DNA of 63,698 nt, from contig NZ_JAGPYK010000035.1 in the NCBI RefSeq assembly GCF_018070045.1, positions 1-63,698 of the forward strand, given 5' to 3'. Below, in pieces: positions 38,803 through 47,174 of the stretch. The notes beneath the pieces are model-generated. The model was not told where the DNA came from. It did not search any database and was given only the letters and a program-made list of their open reading frames with translations. Within the stretch, counting starts at the first letter, position 1; each line of letters opens with the position of its first letter. The DNA is from Micromonospora sp. U21. Lineage in GTDB: Bacteria > Actinomycetota > Actinomycetes > Mycobacteriales > Micromonosporaceae. The translations under genes and the position numbers were made by a program.

Positions 38803-39692
38803 GGCCGGTCCAGCGGGATGCGGGCCCGGACCCGGTAGCCGCCGCCGAGGCGTCGGCGCGCGTCAAGGTCGCCACCGTAGACGGCTACCCGCTCCCGGAG
38901 CCCGAGCAGGCCGCGGCCCGCGCCGTCACCGTCGCGCCGCGCCCGTGGCACCATGGCGCTGCCGGACAGGACACTCGGACCGGCGTTGAGCACCTCGACC
39001 CGCAGGGACCGTTCGGCGTATCGGATCGTCACCTCGGCCCTGCCGCCGTCACCGTGCTTGAGCGCGTTGGTGAGCGCCTCCTGCACGATCCGGTACGCGG
39101 TCACGTCGATGCCGGGGAGCAGCGGGCGCGGCTCACCGGAGATCCGCACCTCCACCGGCAGCCCGGCGAACGCGATCCGGTCGACGAGCACGCCGAGCCG
39201 GCTGAGGCTCGGTTGAGGCTCCAGCCGCATGCCGTCGCCGTTGTGACCGTCGGCCGCCGTTGGGCCTTCCCGTCCGTCGGTCGGCGGCGCGAGCAGGCCG
39301 AGCAGGTGTCGTAACTCGGTCATCGCGCCCCGACCGGCCCCCTCGACCGCTTCGAGGGCCGCAGCGGCCTCCCCCGGCATCGTCGTGAGGATCTCCCGCG
39401 CCGCAGCCGCCTGCACCACCATGATGCTGACGTTGTGGCTGACGATGTCGTGCAGTTCGCGGGCGATCCGGGCGCGCTCGGTGTCGACGGCGGCGCGGGC
39501 GGCGGCCTCCCGTTCCCGCTCCAGGAGCCAGCCCTGGCGCTCGACGGCACGGCGGTGCAGCCGCCGCGCCCGAGCCAGCGCGAGCCACAGCCATCCCGCG
39601 CCCGCGGTGGCGACCACGAGGGCGACGACCAGCCACGCCGTCGAGGATGCTCCCACCCGGATACCCTCGCAGACCGCCGCGCGGCGCCGCAT
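38799..39692 (-). CDS. NarL-type sensor histidine kinase
   Basis: 297 aa. One membrane helix near the N-terminus (STAWLVVALVVATAGAGWLWLALA) and no extracytoplasmic domain are seen. A HisKA_3 dimerisation domain follows with the phospho-His in ARIARELHDIVSHNVSIMVVQ (residues ~78-98), then an HATPase_c domain (RIVQEALTNALKHG; GRGLLGLRERV). The signal is probably sensed in the membrane or through the partner ABC permease, as in antibiotic- or peptide-sensing systems. It is coupled to the response regulator by a 4-nt overlap and faces the ABC operon. Confidence 0.93.
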   Translation of the reverse strand: MRRRAAVCEGIRVGASSTAWLVVALVVATAGAGWLWLALARARRLHRRAVERQGWLLEREREAAARAAVDTERARIARELHDIVSHNVSIMVVQAAAAREILTTMPGEAAAALEAVEGAGRGAMTELRHLLGLLAPPTDGREGPTAADGHNGDGMRLEPQPSLSRLGVLVDRIAFAGLPVEVRISGEPRPLLPGIDVTAYRIVQEALTNALKHGDGGRAEVTIRYAERSLRVEVLNAGPSVLSGSAMVPRARRDGDGAGRGLLGLRERVAVYGGDLDARRRLGGGYRVRARIPLDRP

Positions 39693-39715
39693 CAGCCTCC
39701 GTGTCCACGGCCGTA

Positions 39716-39762
39716 CATCCCCGGGATGACGACCTGGGCGAGTTGCATCCCCGGAGGGATGC
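39716..39762. promoter_or_regulatory. Paired palindromes between the two-component system and ABC operon
   Basis: CATCCCCGGGATG (39716-39728) and GCATCCC-CGGA-GGGATGC (39745-39762) share the half-sites CATCCC/GGGATG. They sit in the 102-bp divergent region. TAGCTT (39783-39788), 6 nt before the ABC start codon, is its likely leaderless -10. The response regulator is the obvious candidate to bind here. Confidence 0.7.
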
Positions 39763-39794
39763 CCGACCGGTGCCGTCGACCGTAGCTTGCTGCC

Positions 39795-40487
39795 ATGACC
39801 ACAGACGCGACCGTCGTACTGCTCGACGGAGTCCGCAAGGAGTACGGCGACACCACCGCCCTCGACGGGGTGTCACTGTCGATCCGGGCCGGTGAGGCGG
39901 TCGCGGTGATGGGCCCGTCCGGCTGCGGGAAGTCCACGCTGCTCAACATGATCGCCGGGCTGGACCGGCCCACCGCCGGCACGGTCGTCGTGCAGGGCGA
40001 GGACCTGGGCCGCAAGAACGAGACGGGGCTCGCGCTGTTCCGCCGGCACCGGATCGGCATGATCTTCCAGTTCTTCAACCTCCTCGACGACCTGCCCGCG
40101 CTGGACAACGTCGCCCTCGCCGCCCAGCTGACCGGCAGCAAGGCGGGACCGGCACGCCAACGGGCCCTGGAACTGCTCGACGAGTTGGGCATCGCCGACC
40201 GGCGCAACGCGTACCCGGCCGCGCTCAGCGGCGGCGAGCGGCAGCGGGTCGCGGTCGCCCGGGCCCTGATGAACCGCCCGGCGCTGCTGCTGGCCGACGA
40301 GCCGACCGGCGCCCTGGACAGCCGGGCCGGCGAGCAGGTGATGGACCTGCTGCTCGACCTCAACCAGATCGGGCAGACACTGCTGATCGTCACGCACGAC
40401 GAACGGCTCGCCACCCGGTGCGCGAGCCGCGTGGTGGAGCTCGCCGACGGCCGGATCGCCCGTGAGCGCACCCTGGAGAAGGCGTGA
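39795..40487 (+). CDS. ABC transporter ATP-binding protein (MacB/LolD type)
   Basis: A 230-aa nucleotide-binding domain: Walker A GPSGCGKST (residues ~39-47), the Q-loop in FQFFNLLDDLPALDNV, signature LSGGERQRV, Walker B LLLADEPTGALD and the His switch ILIVTHDERLA-like TLLIVTHDE. The sequence class is that of the mechanotransmission exporters (LolD, MacB, FtsE, BceA). It overlaps the permease gene by 4 nt and is divergent from a two-component system, so the pair is probably induced by an envelope-acting compound. Confidence 0.95.
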   Translation: MTTDATVVLLDGVRKEYGDTTALDGVSLSIRAGEAVAVMGPSGCGKSTLLNMIAGLDRPTAGTVVVQGEDLGRKNETGLALFRRHRIGMIFQFFNLLDDLPALDNVALAAQLTGSKAGPARQRALELLDELGIADRRNAYPAALSGGERQRVAVARALMNRPALLLADEPTGALDSRAGEQVMDLLLDLNQIGQTLLIVTHDERLATRCASRVVELADGRIARERTLEKA

Positions 40488-42826
40488 GCGCGGTGTGGCG
40501 GGCGTCCCGCGCGGCGGTACGCCGCCGCCGGCTGCAGACGTTCGTGATCGGTCTTGTCGTGCTGCTCTCCACCGCGTCCATCGTGGTCGCCCTCGCGCTG
40601 CTGGACGCCTCGTCGGCGCCATTCGACCGGGCGTTCGCGGAACGCCGGGGCGCGCACGTCGTCGCGACGTACGACGCGGCGGCTGTCACCGACGCGCAGC
40701 TCGCCGGGCACCGGCCGGACGTCACGGCGATCGCCGGCCCGTTCCGGCAGGCCACCGTCGACACGTCCCGCGACGGGAACGTACCTCGCCTGCAGGGCCG
40801 CCCCCTCACCGTCGTCGGGCGCGCCGACCCGGGCGGTCCGGTCGACACCGTGGACATCTGGCACGGACGCTGGGTTACCGGGCCGGGTGAGGTCGTGCTG
40901 AACGAGGCGCCGCCGGCCGCCGGCTACCAGGCACGGTTCCGGCCCGAGGACGACCGGGTCACCCTCGCCGACGGCACGACGTTCACCGTGGTCGGCCGTG
41001 GCTACAGCATCAGCCGGACCGCCGACGCCTGGGTGGCGCCGGACCGGATCGCCGCGCTGCGCCCGACGACGGTCCAGATGTTGTACCGCTTCGCCGACGC
41101 CGGCACCACGAGCGAGGTCGACGGCCACGTCGCCGCGCTGCGGACCGGGCTGCCTCCGGACGCGCTGGTCGCCACCCAGTCGCACCTCGTGGTCAAGGAG
41201 ACCATCGCCGCCGGGCCCGGCGCGTACGTGCCGTTCCTCGTCGTCTTCGGCGTCCTGGGGCTGATCGTGGCGGTCCTCATCGTCGGCAACGTCGTCAGCG
41301 GTGCGGTCGTCTCCGGCTACCGGCACATCGGCGTTCTCAAGGCGATGGGGTTCACGCCACGGCAGGTCGTGGCGGTGTACCTCGCGATGGTGTCGGTGCC
41401 GGCCGTCGTCGGCTGCGTCCTCGGCACGGTGCTGGGCGATCTGGGTGCCCGCCCGCTGCTGCGGTCCGCGTTCCTGGGGCTGGGTTTCGGCGCCGAGGTC
41501 GGCGTCGCGCCGTGGATCGACGTCGCCGCGCTGGTGGGGGCGCCGGCGGTCGTCCTGCTGGCCGCACTCGTGCCGGCGCTGCGCGCGTACCGGCTGTCGG
41601 CAGCGGAGGCGATCAGCGCCGGCAGCGCGCCGCGGCCCGGCCGCGCGCTGCGGGTGCAGCGGGCGCTCGGTGGCATCCGGCTGCCCCGCGCCGTCAGCCT
41701 CGGCCTCGGCCTGCCGTTCGCGCGTCCGGCCCGGACGGCGCTGACGATGGCGGCGGTCGTGCTCGGCGTGGTCACCGTGACGTTCGCGACGGGCATGTCG
41801 GAGACGGTGCGCCGCTACTCCGATCTCACCGACCTGAAGGACACCCCGATCGCGGTACGGCCGTTGCGCCCGGACGGGGGTCAGCCGGTGACGCAGCGGT
41901 CGGTGCCGGAGGTGGAGCAGTTGCTGCGCTCGGTGCCGGGCACGACGCGGGTGGCCGGTGGACTGGACCTGGAGGTGTCGATCGTCGGTGACCGGGAGCC
42001 GGCGACCGTGTACTTCGTCCGGGGCGACGTGCCGGCCATGGGCTTTGCGGACCAGATCGTCACCGGGCGCTGGCTGCGCGCTCCGGACGAGGTCGTCGCG
42101 CCGTCGACGGTCCTGCACGACCACGGGCTGGCCGTCGGTGACCGGGCCACCGTGCGGTTCGGTGCGCGGGAACGGTCGGTGACCGTCGTCGGTGAGATCA
42201 TGTCCACCGCGCCCGGGTGGCCGAGGATGGTCGCCGGGTGGGACACGTTCGAACGCCTCGCGCCGAACTACCGGATCCTCCCGCACGAGATGTACTACGC
42301 GCTCGCCGTGGCGCCGGGCACCGACACCGGGCGGTACCTCGCCGCGATCCGCACCGCCGACCCGGGACTCGACGTGTGGGACAACGGCGGCTCGAACTCG
42401 TACACGACGGCGGTCGTGGCGCTGTCCACGGTGCTCACGCTGCTGCTCGGGCTCGTCGCGGCGCTCGGCGTCTTCAACACGGTGGTGCTCAACACCCGTG
42501 ACCGCCGCCGGGACCTGGGCATGCTCAAGTCGATCGGGATGACGCCCCGGCAGGTGGTCGTGATGATGGTGACGTCGATGGCGGCGTTGGGGGTGGTCGG
42601 CGGGCTGCTCGGCGTACCGCTGGGGATGCTCGCCCACCGCGTCGTGGTGCCGATCACGGCGGACGCGGCGAACCTGAGCCTCGCGAAGGCACTGCTTCAG
42701 GTGTGGCAGCCCGGCGGCCTCGCGCTGCTGGCCGGCGCGGGCCTCGCCATCACCGTCCTCGGCGCGCTCCTCCCGGCCCGCTCCGCGGCGCGGCTGACGA
42801 TCGCGGAGGTGCTGCACAACGAGTGA
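40484..42826 (+). CDS. ABC transporter permease with two FtsX domains
   Basis: 780 aa. Helix 1 (FVIGLVVLLSTASIVVALAL, residues ~22-41) is followed by a large external domain (~45-250), then an FtsX domain with three helices (~255-370). A second unit of helix (~435), external domain (~450-640) and FtsX helices (~650-775) follows. TYKAMGFTPRQVVAVYLA-like (KAMGFTPRQ) and KSIGMTPRQ coupling helices occur once in each half. These permeases move or detach lipids, lipoproteins or peptide antibiotics. Its substrate is unknown. Confidence 0.92.
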   Translation: MSAVWRASRAAVRRRRLQTFVIGLVVLLSTASIVVALALLDASSAPFDRAFAERRGAHVVATYDAAAVTDAQLAGHRPDVTAIAGPFRQATVDTSRDGNVPRLQGRPLTVVGRADPGGPVDTVDIWHGRWVTGPGEVVLNEAPPAAGYQARFRPEDDRVTLADGTTFTVVGRGYSISRTADAWVAPDRIAALRPTTVQMLYRFADAGTTSEVDGHVAALRTGLPPDALVATQSHLVVKETIAAGPGAYVPFLVVFGVLGLIVAVLIVGNVVSGAVVSGYRHIGVLKAMGFTPRQVVAVYLAMVSVPAVVGCVLGTVLGDLGARPLLRSAFLGLGFGAEVGVAPWIDVAALVGAPAVVLLAALVPALRAYRLSAAEAISAGSAPRPGRALRVQRALGGIRLPRAVSLGLGLPFARPARTALTMAAVVLGVVTVTFATGMSETVRRYSDLTDLKDTPIAVRPLRPDGGQPVTQRSVPEVEQLLRSVPGTTRVAGGLDLEVSIVGDREPATVYFVRGDVPAMGFADQIVTGRWLRAPDEVVAPSTVLHDHGLAVGDRATVRFGARERSVTVVGEIMSTAPGWPRMVAGWDTFERLAPNYRILPHEMYYALAVAPGTDTGRYLAAIRTADPGLDVWDNGGSNSYTTAVVALSTVLTLLLGLVAALGVFNTVVLNTRDRRRDLGMLKSIGMTPRQVVVMMVTSMAALGVVGGLLGVPLGMLAHRVVVPITADAANLSLAKALLQVWQPGGLALLAGAGLAITVLGALLPARSAARLTIAEVLHNE

Positions 42827-42853
42827 CGAGGCGGGGCAGCCGCGCCGGGCGGA

Positions 42854-43351
42854 TCAGTGCGCCCGGCGGCGGCGCCACGGCAGCCACCCCCACCGCGACC
42901 GGCGTGCCGGTGCGACGGCGGGCGCGGTGGTGTGCGGCCGGGCGGCGGGCGCGGAGCGCTCACGCGCCGAGCGTTCGGCGCGCCAGTGGCGGACCACCTC
43001 GTCGACGTTCACTGGCCGCACCGCCACCCTGGGGCCTTCGGGGTTACGCAGCCAGGCCACGATCTGGGCGTTCAGCTGACCCACGAAGTCCCGGACGGAC
43101 TGCTCGGTGGGCAGGTCGCGGACCTCGGCGGGGACCTGCTCGATGCGCCGGCGCAGTTGCAGCGGCGTGGGCAGCAGCAGGTCGCTGGGGAGCGCCTCGC
43201 GCTCCAGGAAACTCTTGATCCACCACGACTCGTCGTACGGCGTTCCGCGGCCGGGGATCGGCTTGCCCATGCCGGGCAGGTCGTCGAACTCGCCGCGTTG
43301 CACGGCCCCCTGGATCTGCGCCTCCACGGCCGCTTCCCACGCTTCGGTCAC
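42854..43351 (-). CDS. DUF1992 (DnaJ-homologue C28-like) protein
   Basis: 165 aa. The DUF1992 domain spans residues ~1-75: TEAWEAAVEAQIQGAVQRGEFDDLPGMGKPIP, then DESWWIKSFLEREALPSDLLLPTPLQLRRRIEQVPAEV. The second half is Arg/Ala-rich and ends WGWLPWRRRRAH. Function unknown; eukaryotic relatives are linked to DnaJ-type proteins. The GTG at 43351 has GGGAGG 9 nt upstream. Confidence 0.85.
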   Translation of the reverse strand: MTEAWEAAVEAQIQGAVQRGEFDDLPGMGKPIPGRGTPYDESWWIKSFLEREALPSDLLLPTPLQLRRRIEQVPAEVRDLPTEQSVRDFVGQLNAQIVAWLRNPEGPRVAVRPVNVDEVVRHWRAERSARERSAPAARPHTTAPAVAPARRSRWGWLPWRRRRAH

Positions 43352-43556
43352 CCTGCGGCACCTCCCTGGCCACCGTAACGCGCCGCCTCCGGCCGGCAGT
43401 GCGCACCGCAACGGGTCAGCGCGCCCGGGCCGGCTGCCATTCCCGTCGCCACGCGCCGGGTGTGGTTTCCGCCCGAACGACCGGTTCCACCAGGCAGGCC
43501 ACGGCCCGGCAGGTGGACCTGTGCCGGGGTGGCCGCCCGGCCTACGGTCGGTGCGG

Positions 43557-44234
43557 GTGTCGGTGCAACGGGGGGGGGTCGTCATAGCGAGTGCGGGTGC
43601 GCTGCTGGGTATCGCGCTGGTGGGGTTGGGGCTGGTGCTCACGCCCGGCCCGAACATGGTCTACCTGGTCTCCCGTTCGGTGGCGCAGGGCCGCCGCGCC
43701 GGGATGGTCTCGCTGCTCGGGGTGGCCGCCGGGTTCGGCGTCTACCTGGCCGCGGCGGTCGCCGGACTGGCGGCCGTCTTCGTCCTGGTGCCGGCGCTGT
43801 ACGCGGTGGTGAAGCTGGCCGGGGCCGGCTACCTGCTCTGGCTGGCCTGGCGGACGCTGCGCCCGGTTGGGCGCAGCCCGTTCACGCCCGCGCCGCTGCC
43901 GCCGGACCGGCCGCGACGGCTGTTCACCATGGGCCTGGTCACCAACCTGCTCAACCCGAAGATCGCCATCCTCTACGTCTCGCTGCTGCCGCAGTTCGTC
44001 GATCCTGGGCGGGGGCACCTGGCGGCGCAGAGCCTGCTGCTCGGCCTGACCCAGATCGCCGTCGCGCTGAGCGTGAACGCGCTGATCGTGCTCAGCGCCG
44101 GCGCGCTGGCCGGTTTCTTCGCCCGGCGGCCGGTCTGGCTGCGGGTGCAGCAGTGGGTGACCGGTACGGCGCTGGCGGCGCTGGCTGTCCGGATCGCCGC
44201 CGACCGCTCCCGCGCCGCGATCGCCACCACCTGA
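43557..44234 (+). CDS. LysE-family translocator
   Basis: 225 aa with six predicted membrane helices and the LysE/RhtB signature GIALVGLGLVLTPGPNMVYLVSRSVAQGRRAGMVSLLGVAAGFGVYL split over the first two helices, followed by GAGYLLWLAWRTLR and GLVTNLLNPKIAILYVSLLPQFVDP. It exports amino acids or similar small molecules. The GTG at 43557 lies 8 nt after TACGGT. A run of nine G (43570-43578) falls at codons 5-8 and would change the frame if it slipped by one. Other in-frame GTGs are at 43551 and 43563. Confidence 0.9.
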   Translation: MSVQRGGVVIASAGALLGIALVGLGLVLTPGPNMVYLVSRSVAQGRRAGMVSLLGVAAGFGVYLAAAVAGLAAVFVLVPALYAVVKLAGAGYLLWLAWRTLRPVGRSPFTPAPLPPDRPRRLFTMGLVTNLLNPKIAILYVSLLPQFVDPGRGHLAAQSLLLGLTQIAVALSVNALIVLSAGALAGFFARRPVWLRVQQWVTGTALAALAVRIAADRSRAAIATT

Positions 44235-44241
44235 GTCGCGC

Positions 44242-45081
44242 TCAGCGGCCCAGGTCGCGGTGCCGGCGGACCATTCCGGTGGCGAGCGGCGCGGCGTCCA
44301 GGTCGCCGGCCGCGAGCCGGGCGGCCAGGGTACGACGTACCAGCCGGTCGGCCAGCGCGGGCGCGTGCCGGCCGACGGCCATCTCCAGGCGCCCGCGCGT
44401 GGTGGTCGCCACGTCCCGGGGTGCCCGTCGGGCGGTGGCGGCGCGCAGGATCGCCGCGACGACACCCTCGACGGGCTCCGGCCGGGATACCCCTCGCAGG
44501 GACAGGCCGGCCTCGGCGGTGCTGTCGTGGATCGGTGAGGCCACCATGCTCGGGTAGACGACGCTCACCCCGACGTGGGTGCCGACCTCGTGGCGCAGCG
44601 CGTCGGCGTACGCGACCAGGGCCCTTTTGCTGACCCCGTACGCGGCGGCGAGCGGCAGCGGCAGCACCGCCATCCGGCTGGCCACGAAGATCACCCGTCC
44701 CCGTGCGGGCAGCAGTGCGGGCAGCGCCGCGGCGGTGGTCCGCCAGGCGGCCAGCAGGTTGACCTCGAGCTGCCGGCGGACCACCTCGTCCGGCGGCAGC
44801 TCGGCCGGGGCGGGGCCACCGACGCCGGCGTTGTTGATCAGCAGGTCGAGGCCGTCGAGTCGATCGACGGCGGCCCGCACCGCCGGCGGCACGGCGGCCG
44901 GGTCGGTCAGGTCGCAGCCGAGCACCGGCAGGTCCTCGTCGGGCCGTGGGTGCAGGTCGAGCCCCACCACCCGGGCGCCGGCGGCGGTCAGCGCGGCGCC
45001 GAGGTGACGGCCGAAGGTGCCGCTCGCCCCGGTCACCAGCACCCGGCGGCCGGTCAGGCCGTTCACCGCCCGGCCCCTCAC
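44242..45081 (-). CDS. Short-chain dehydrogenase/reductase
   Basis: A 279-aa classical SDR: TGASGTFG (cofactor, residues ~17-24), LLINNAGVGG (NNAG), the catalytic Ser in FVASRMAVLP and YGVSKRAL (YxxxK, Tyr and Lys). The C-terminal 60 residues are Arg/Ala-rich. It is coupled to the FAD monooxygenase gene by a GTGA overlap (45078-45081). Together they look like a two-step oxidation/reduction route on a carbonyl substrate. The operon carries the TetR-type operator at 46428-46445. Confidence 0.92.
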   Translation of the reverse strand: MRGRAVNGLTGRRVLVTGASGTFGRHLGAALTAAGARVVGLDLHPRPDEDLPVLGCDLTDPAAVPPAVRAAVDRLDGLDLLINNAGVGGPAPAELPPDEVVRRQLEVNLLAAWRTTAAALPALLPARGRVIFVASRMAVLPLPLAAAYGVSKRALVAYADALRHEVGTHVGVSVVYPSMVASPIHDSTAEAGLSLRGVSRPEPVEGVVAAILRAATARRAPRDVATTTRGRLEMAVGRHAPALADRLVRRTLAARLAAGDLDAAPLATGMVRRHRDLGR

Positions 45082-46412
45082 CGCCGGGCTCCGACCGGCG
45101 TGGCCGCGCGGGCGCGGCGGGCGCCGGCGGTCAGCTCCCGGGTCAGGTCGGCCAGGTAGGTGTCGAAGTCCACCCGCATCGCCGGGCGGCGCTGGCCCCA
45201 GCGGGCGGTCGCGGCCCGCAGCTCGGCCCGGCAGGCGGCCCGCTGCCGGTCCGGCTCAGGTAGGGCGTACCGGCCGGCGAGCTGCGCCGCGATCAGCTTG
45301 GCCTGCGCCTCCACCAGCGGGAACGCCGACCCGGTGGACTGCATCAGTCCGACGAAGCTCAGGCCGGGGGCGTCGGGGTGGAACACGTGCCGGTACAGCG
45401 CCAGGGTGTCGGCGCCACCGCTGAGCAACGCCGGGTCGAGGAACGGGATCTCCACCCGGTAGCCGGTGCACCAGATGATCAGATCGACGCTGTCGCTGCG
45501 GCCGTCGGTGAACGCGACCCGGTCGCCGTCGAGGGCGGCCACGCCGGGGCGGGCCTCGATGTCGCCGTGGGTCAGCCGGGACAGCAACCCGTCGGAGAGC
45601 GTCGGGTGGTCCTGCAGGAAGCCGTGGGTGGGCGCGGGCAGGCCGTAGCGGGCGGGACTGCCGACGGTGGTGGTGAGCATGGCCTGGCTGATGCGTTGGC
45701 GCAGTCGCCACGGCAGCCGGCGGGCCAGCGCCCCGTTGAGGGTGTCCGAGGGGCGGCCCAGCAGGTACTTCGGCACCACCCAGACACCTCGGCGCAGCGA
45801 CAGCAGGGTGCGGCTTGCCGCGTACGAGGCGTCCACCGCGATGTCCATCGCGGAGTTGCCGCCTCCGACGACCAGGACCCGCCTGCCCGCCAGTTGTTCC
45901 GGGCCCCGGTAGTCGTGGCTGTGCAGCTGTTCGGCGGTGCAGGTGCCGGGGTACGGCGGGTCGGGCAGCCGGGGCGCCCGGTTGTGGCCGTTGGCGACGA
46001 CCACGGCCTCGACGGTGACCTCGACCGGCCCGTCCGGTCCGCTCGCCCGCACCGTCCAGGTGCCGGCGCGATCCTGGGTGACCTGCTCGACGGTGTGCCG
46101 CAGGCGGATGGTGTCCCGCAGCCCGAACCGGTCGGCGTAGTCGGCGAGGTAGCCGGCGATCCGCCGGTGGTCGGGGTAGTCGGGCCAGTCGGTGGGCATC
46201 GGGTGGTCGGCGAACTGGGTGCGACGGCGGCTGGTGTTCAGGTGCAGCGTGCGGTACGCGGGCGAGTCGGGTGCCCCGTACACCCAGAGGCCGCCGACCT
46301 GGTCGGTGGCCTCGAAGCAGACCGTCGGCACGCCGGCGTCGAGCAGTGCCTTGACCGCGGCGAGCCCGGCCGCGCCGGCGCCGATCACCGCCGCCCTGGG
46401 TCGTACGCCCAT
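45078..46412 (-). CDS. Flavin-containing monooxygenase (FMO/BVMO-like)
   Basis: About 444 aa. FAD motif AVIGAGAAGLAAVKALLDAG (residues ~8-27), NADPH motif VLVVGGGNSAMDIAVDAS (~180-197), and the FMO/Baeyer-Villiger-type region YPGTCTAEQLHSHDYRGPEQLAG, where F/YxGxxxHxxxY/W is recognisable. The late DLIIWCTGYR is the FMO ATG-like motif. It oxygenates soft nucleophiles or ketones with NADPH and O2. The ATG at 46412 has GGGGG in the proper place. Co-transcribed with the SDR and probably repressed by the TetR protein encoded at 46470. Confidence 0.93.
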   Translation of the reverse strand: MGVRPRAAVIGAGAAGLAAVKALLDAGVPTVCFEATDQVGGLWVYGAPDSPAYRTLHLNTSRRRTQFADHPMPTDWPDYPDHRRIAGYLADYADRFGLRDTIRLRHTVEQVTQDRAGTWTVRASGPDGPVEVTVEAVVVANGHNRAPRLPDPPYPGTCTAEQLHSHDYRGPEQLAGRRVLVVGGGNSAMDIAVDASYAASRTLLSLRRGVWVVPKYLLGRPSDTLNGALARRLPWRLRQRISQAMLTTTVGSPARYGLPAPTHGFLQDHPTLSDGLLSRLTHGDIEARPGVAALDGDRVAFTDGRSDSVDLIIWCTGYRVEIPFLDPALLSGGADTLALYRHVFHPDAPGLSFVGLMQSTGSAFPLVEAQAKLIAAQLAGRYALPEPDRQRAACRAELRAATARWGQRRPAMRVDFDTYLADLTRELTAGARRARAATPVGARR

Positions 46413-46427
46413 CGCTGCCCCCACTTA

Positions 46428-46445
46428 ATCCAACGTCCGATGGAT
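46428..46445 (-). promoter_or_regulatory. TetR-type operator of the FMO-SDR operon
   Basis: ATCCA-N8-TGGAT (18 bp), 16 nt upstream of the monooxygenase start. It has the same half-sites and spacing as the site at 47139-47156 in the tetR/MFS gap. Confidence 0.75.
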
Positions 46446-46469
46446 AATCGTCGTGAGCAGGTGGGCCCG

Positions 46470-47126
46470 TCAAGGGCCCGGCGGTCCGTACAGCCCGTCC
46501 AGGAAGCGGTGCACGAACAACCGGAACTCGCGCCGCTCCCGGGCGCCCGGCGCACCCGCGGCCAGCGCCACCACGTGCCCGTGTGCGGCCCACACCAGGC
46601 TCCGCACGGTGATGTGCGGAGTCGGTTCGACCAGCGCGCCGGCCGCCGCGGCAGCCGTGAGCAGCTCCGTCACCAGCCGGTACAGCGGCTCGGCGTAGCG
46701 TTGGTCGAGCTCGGCGTGCCGCTGCGGTTCCAGCCAGCGACGCAGCCACAGCGCGGTGGTCTCCGGGCGGTCTTCGAGGAAGTCGACGAAGACGTCGACC
46801 AGGTCGTGCAGAGCGCGCCGTGCCGCGTCCGGCCCCGCGTCGAGAACCGAGCGGGCCTGCGCGGCGGCCTCGGTCAGGACCTCCCGCTCGGCGGCGAAGA
46901 CCCGCGCGAAGCAGGCGTCGTAGAGCGCGGCCTTCGTACCCGTGTGGTGGGCGACCGTGGCCACGTCGACGCCGGCGGCGGCGGCGACCTCCCGCAGCCC
47001 GACGGCGTCGAAGCCGCGCTCGGCGAAGAGCGCGGTGGCCGCGGTGAGCACCACCTCGCGGGTCGGCCGGCTCTCGTCGCGACGGGGCCGACCCGGACGG
47101 CGTCGGGGCATGGTCATGGCCGCCAT
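46470..47126 (-). CDS. TetR-family regulator
   Basis: About 218 aa. An Arg-rich tail precedes a TetR HTH (VLTAATALFAERGFDAVGLREVAAAAGVDVATVAHHTGTKAALYDACFARVF, residues ~25-77), and a ligand/dimer domain runs to ~215. The recognition helix (VATVAHHTGTK) is typical of the family. Start choice is uncertain among ATGs at 47126, 47117 and 47111; AGGGG lies 4 nt before the first. An ATCCA-N8-TGGAT site lies in the gap with the divergent MFS gene and again before the FMO operon downstream, so one repressor probably governs both. Confidence 0.9.
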   Translation of the reverse strand: MAAMTMPRRRPGRPRRDESRPTREVVLTAATALFAERGFDAVGLREVAAAAGVDVATVAHHTGTKAALYDACFARVFAAEREVLTEAAAQARSVLDAGPDAARRALHDLVDVFVDFLEDRPETTALWLRRWLEPQRHAELDQRYAEPLYRLVTELLTAAAAAGALVEPTPHITVRSLVWAAHGHVVALAAGAPGARERREFRLFVHRFLDGLYGPPGP

Positions 47127-47138
47127 TCTGCCCCTAGA

Positions 47139-47156
47139 ATCCAGCAACCGTTGGAT
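47139..47156. promoter_or_regulatory. TetR-type operator between tetR and the MFS gene
   Basis: ATCCA-N8-TGGAT, extended by one base pair each side (AATCCA/TGGATT). It lies 18 nt before the MFS start and 12 nt before the tetR start, so bound repressor would block both. Confidence 0.75.
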
Positions 47157-47174
47157 TGCGGAGAGGATGCGGCG

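Noticed and set aside
39692..42817. 1041-aa open frame antisense to the ABC operon
   Set aside because: Composition is Arg/Asp/Gly/His-rich with no domain; it mirrors the well-recognised ABC ATPase and permease genes, as expected in GC-rich DNA.
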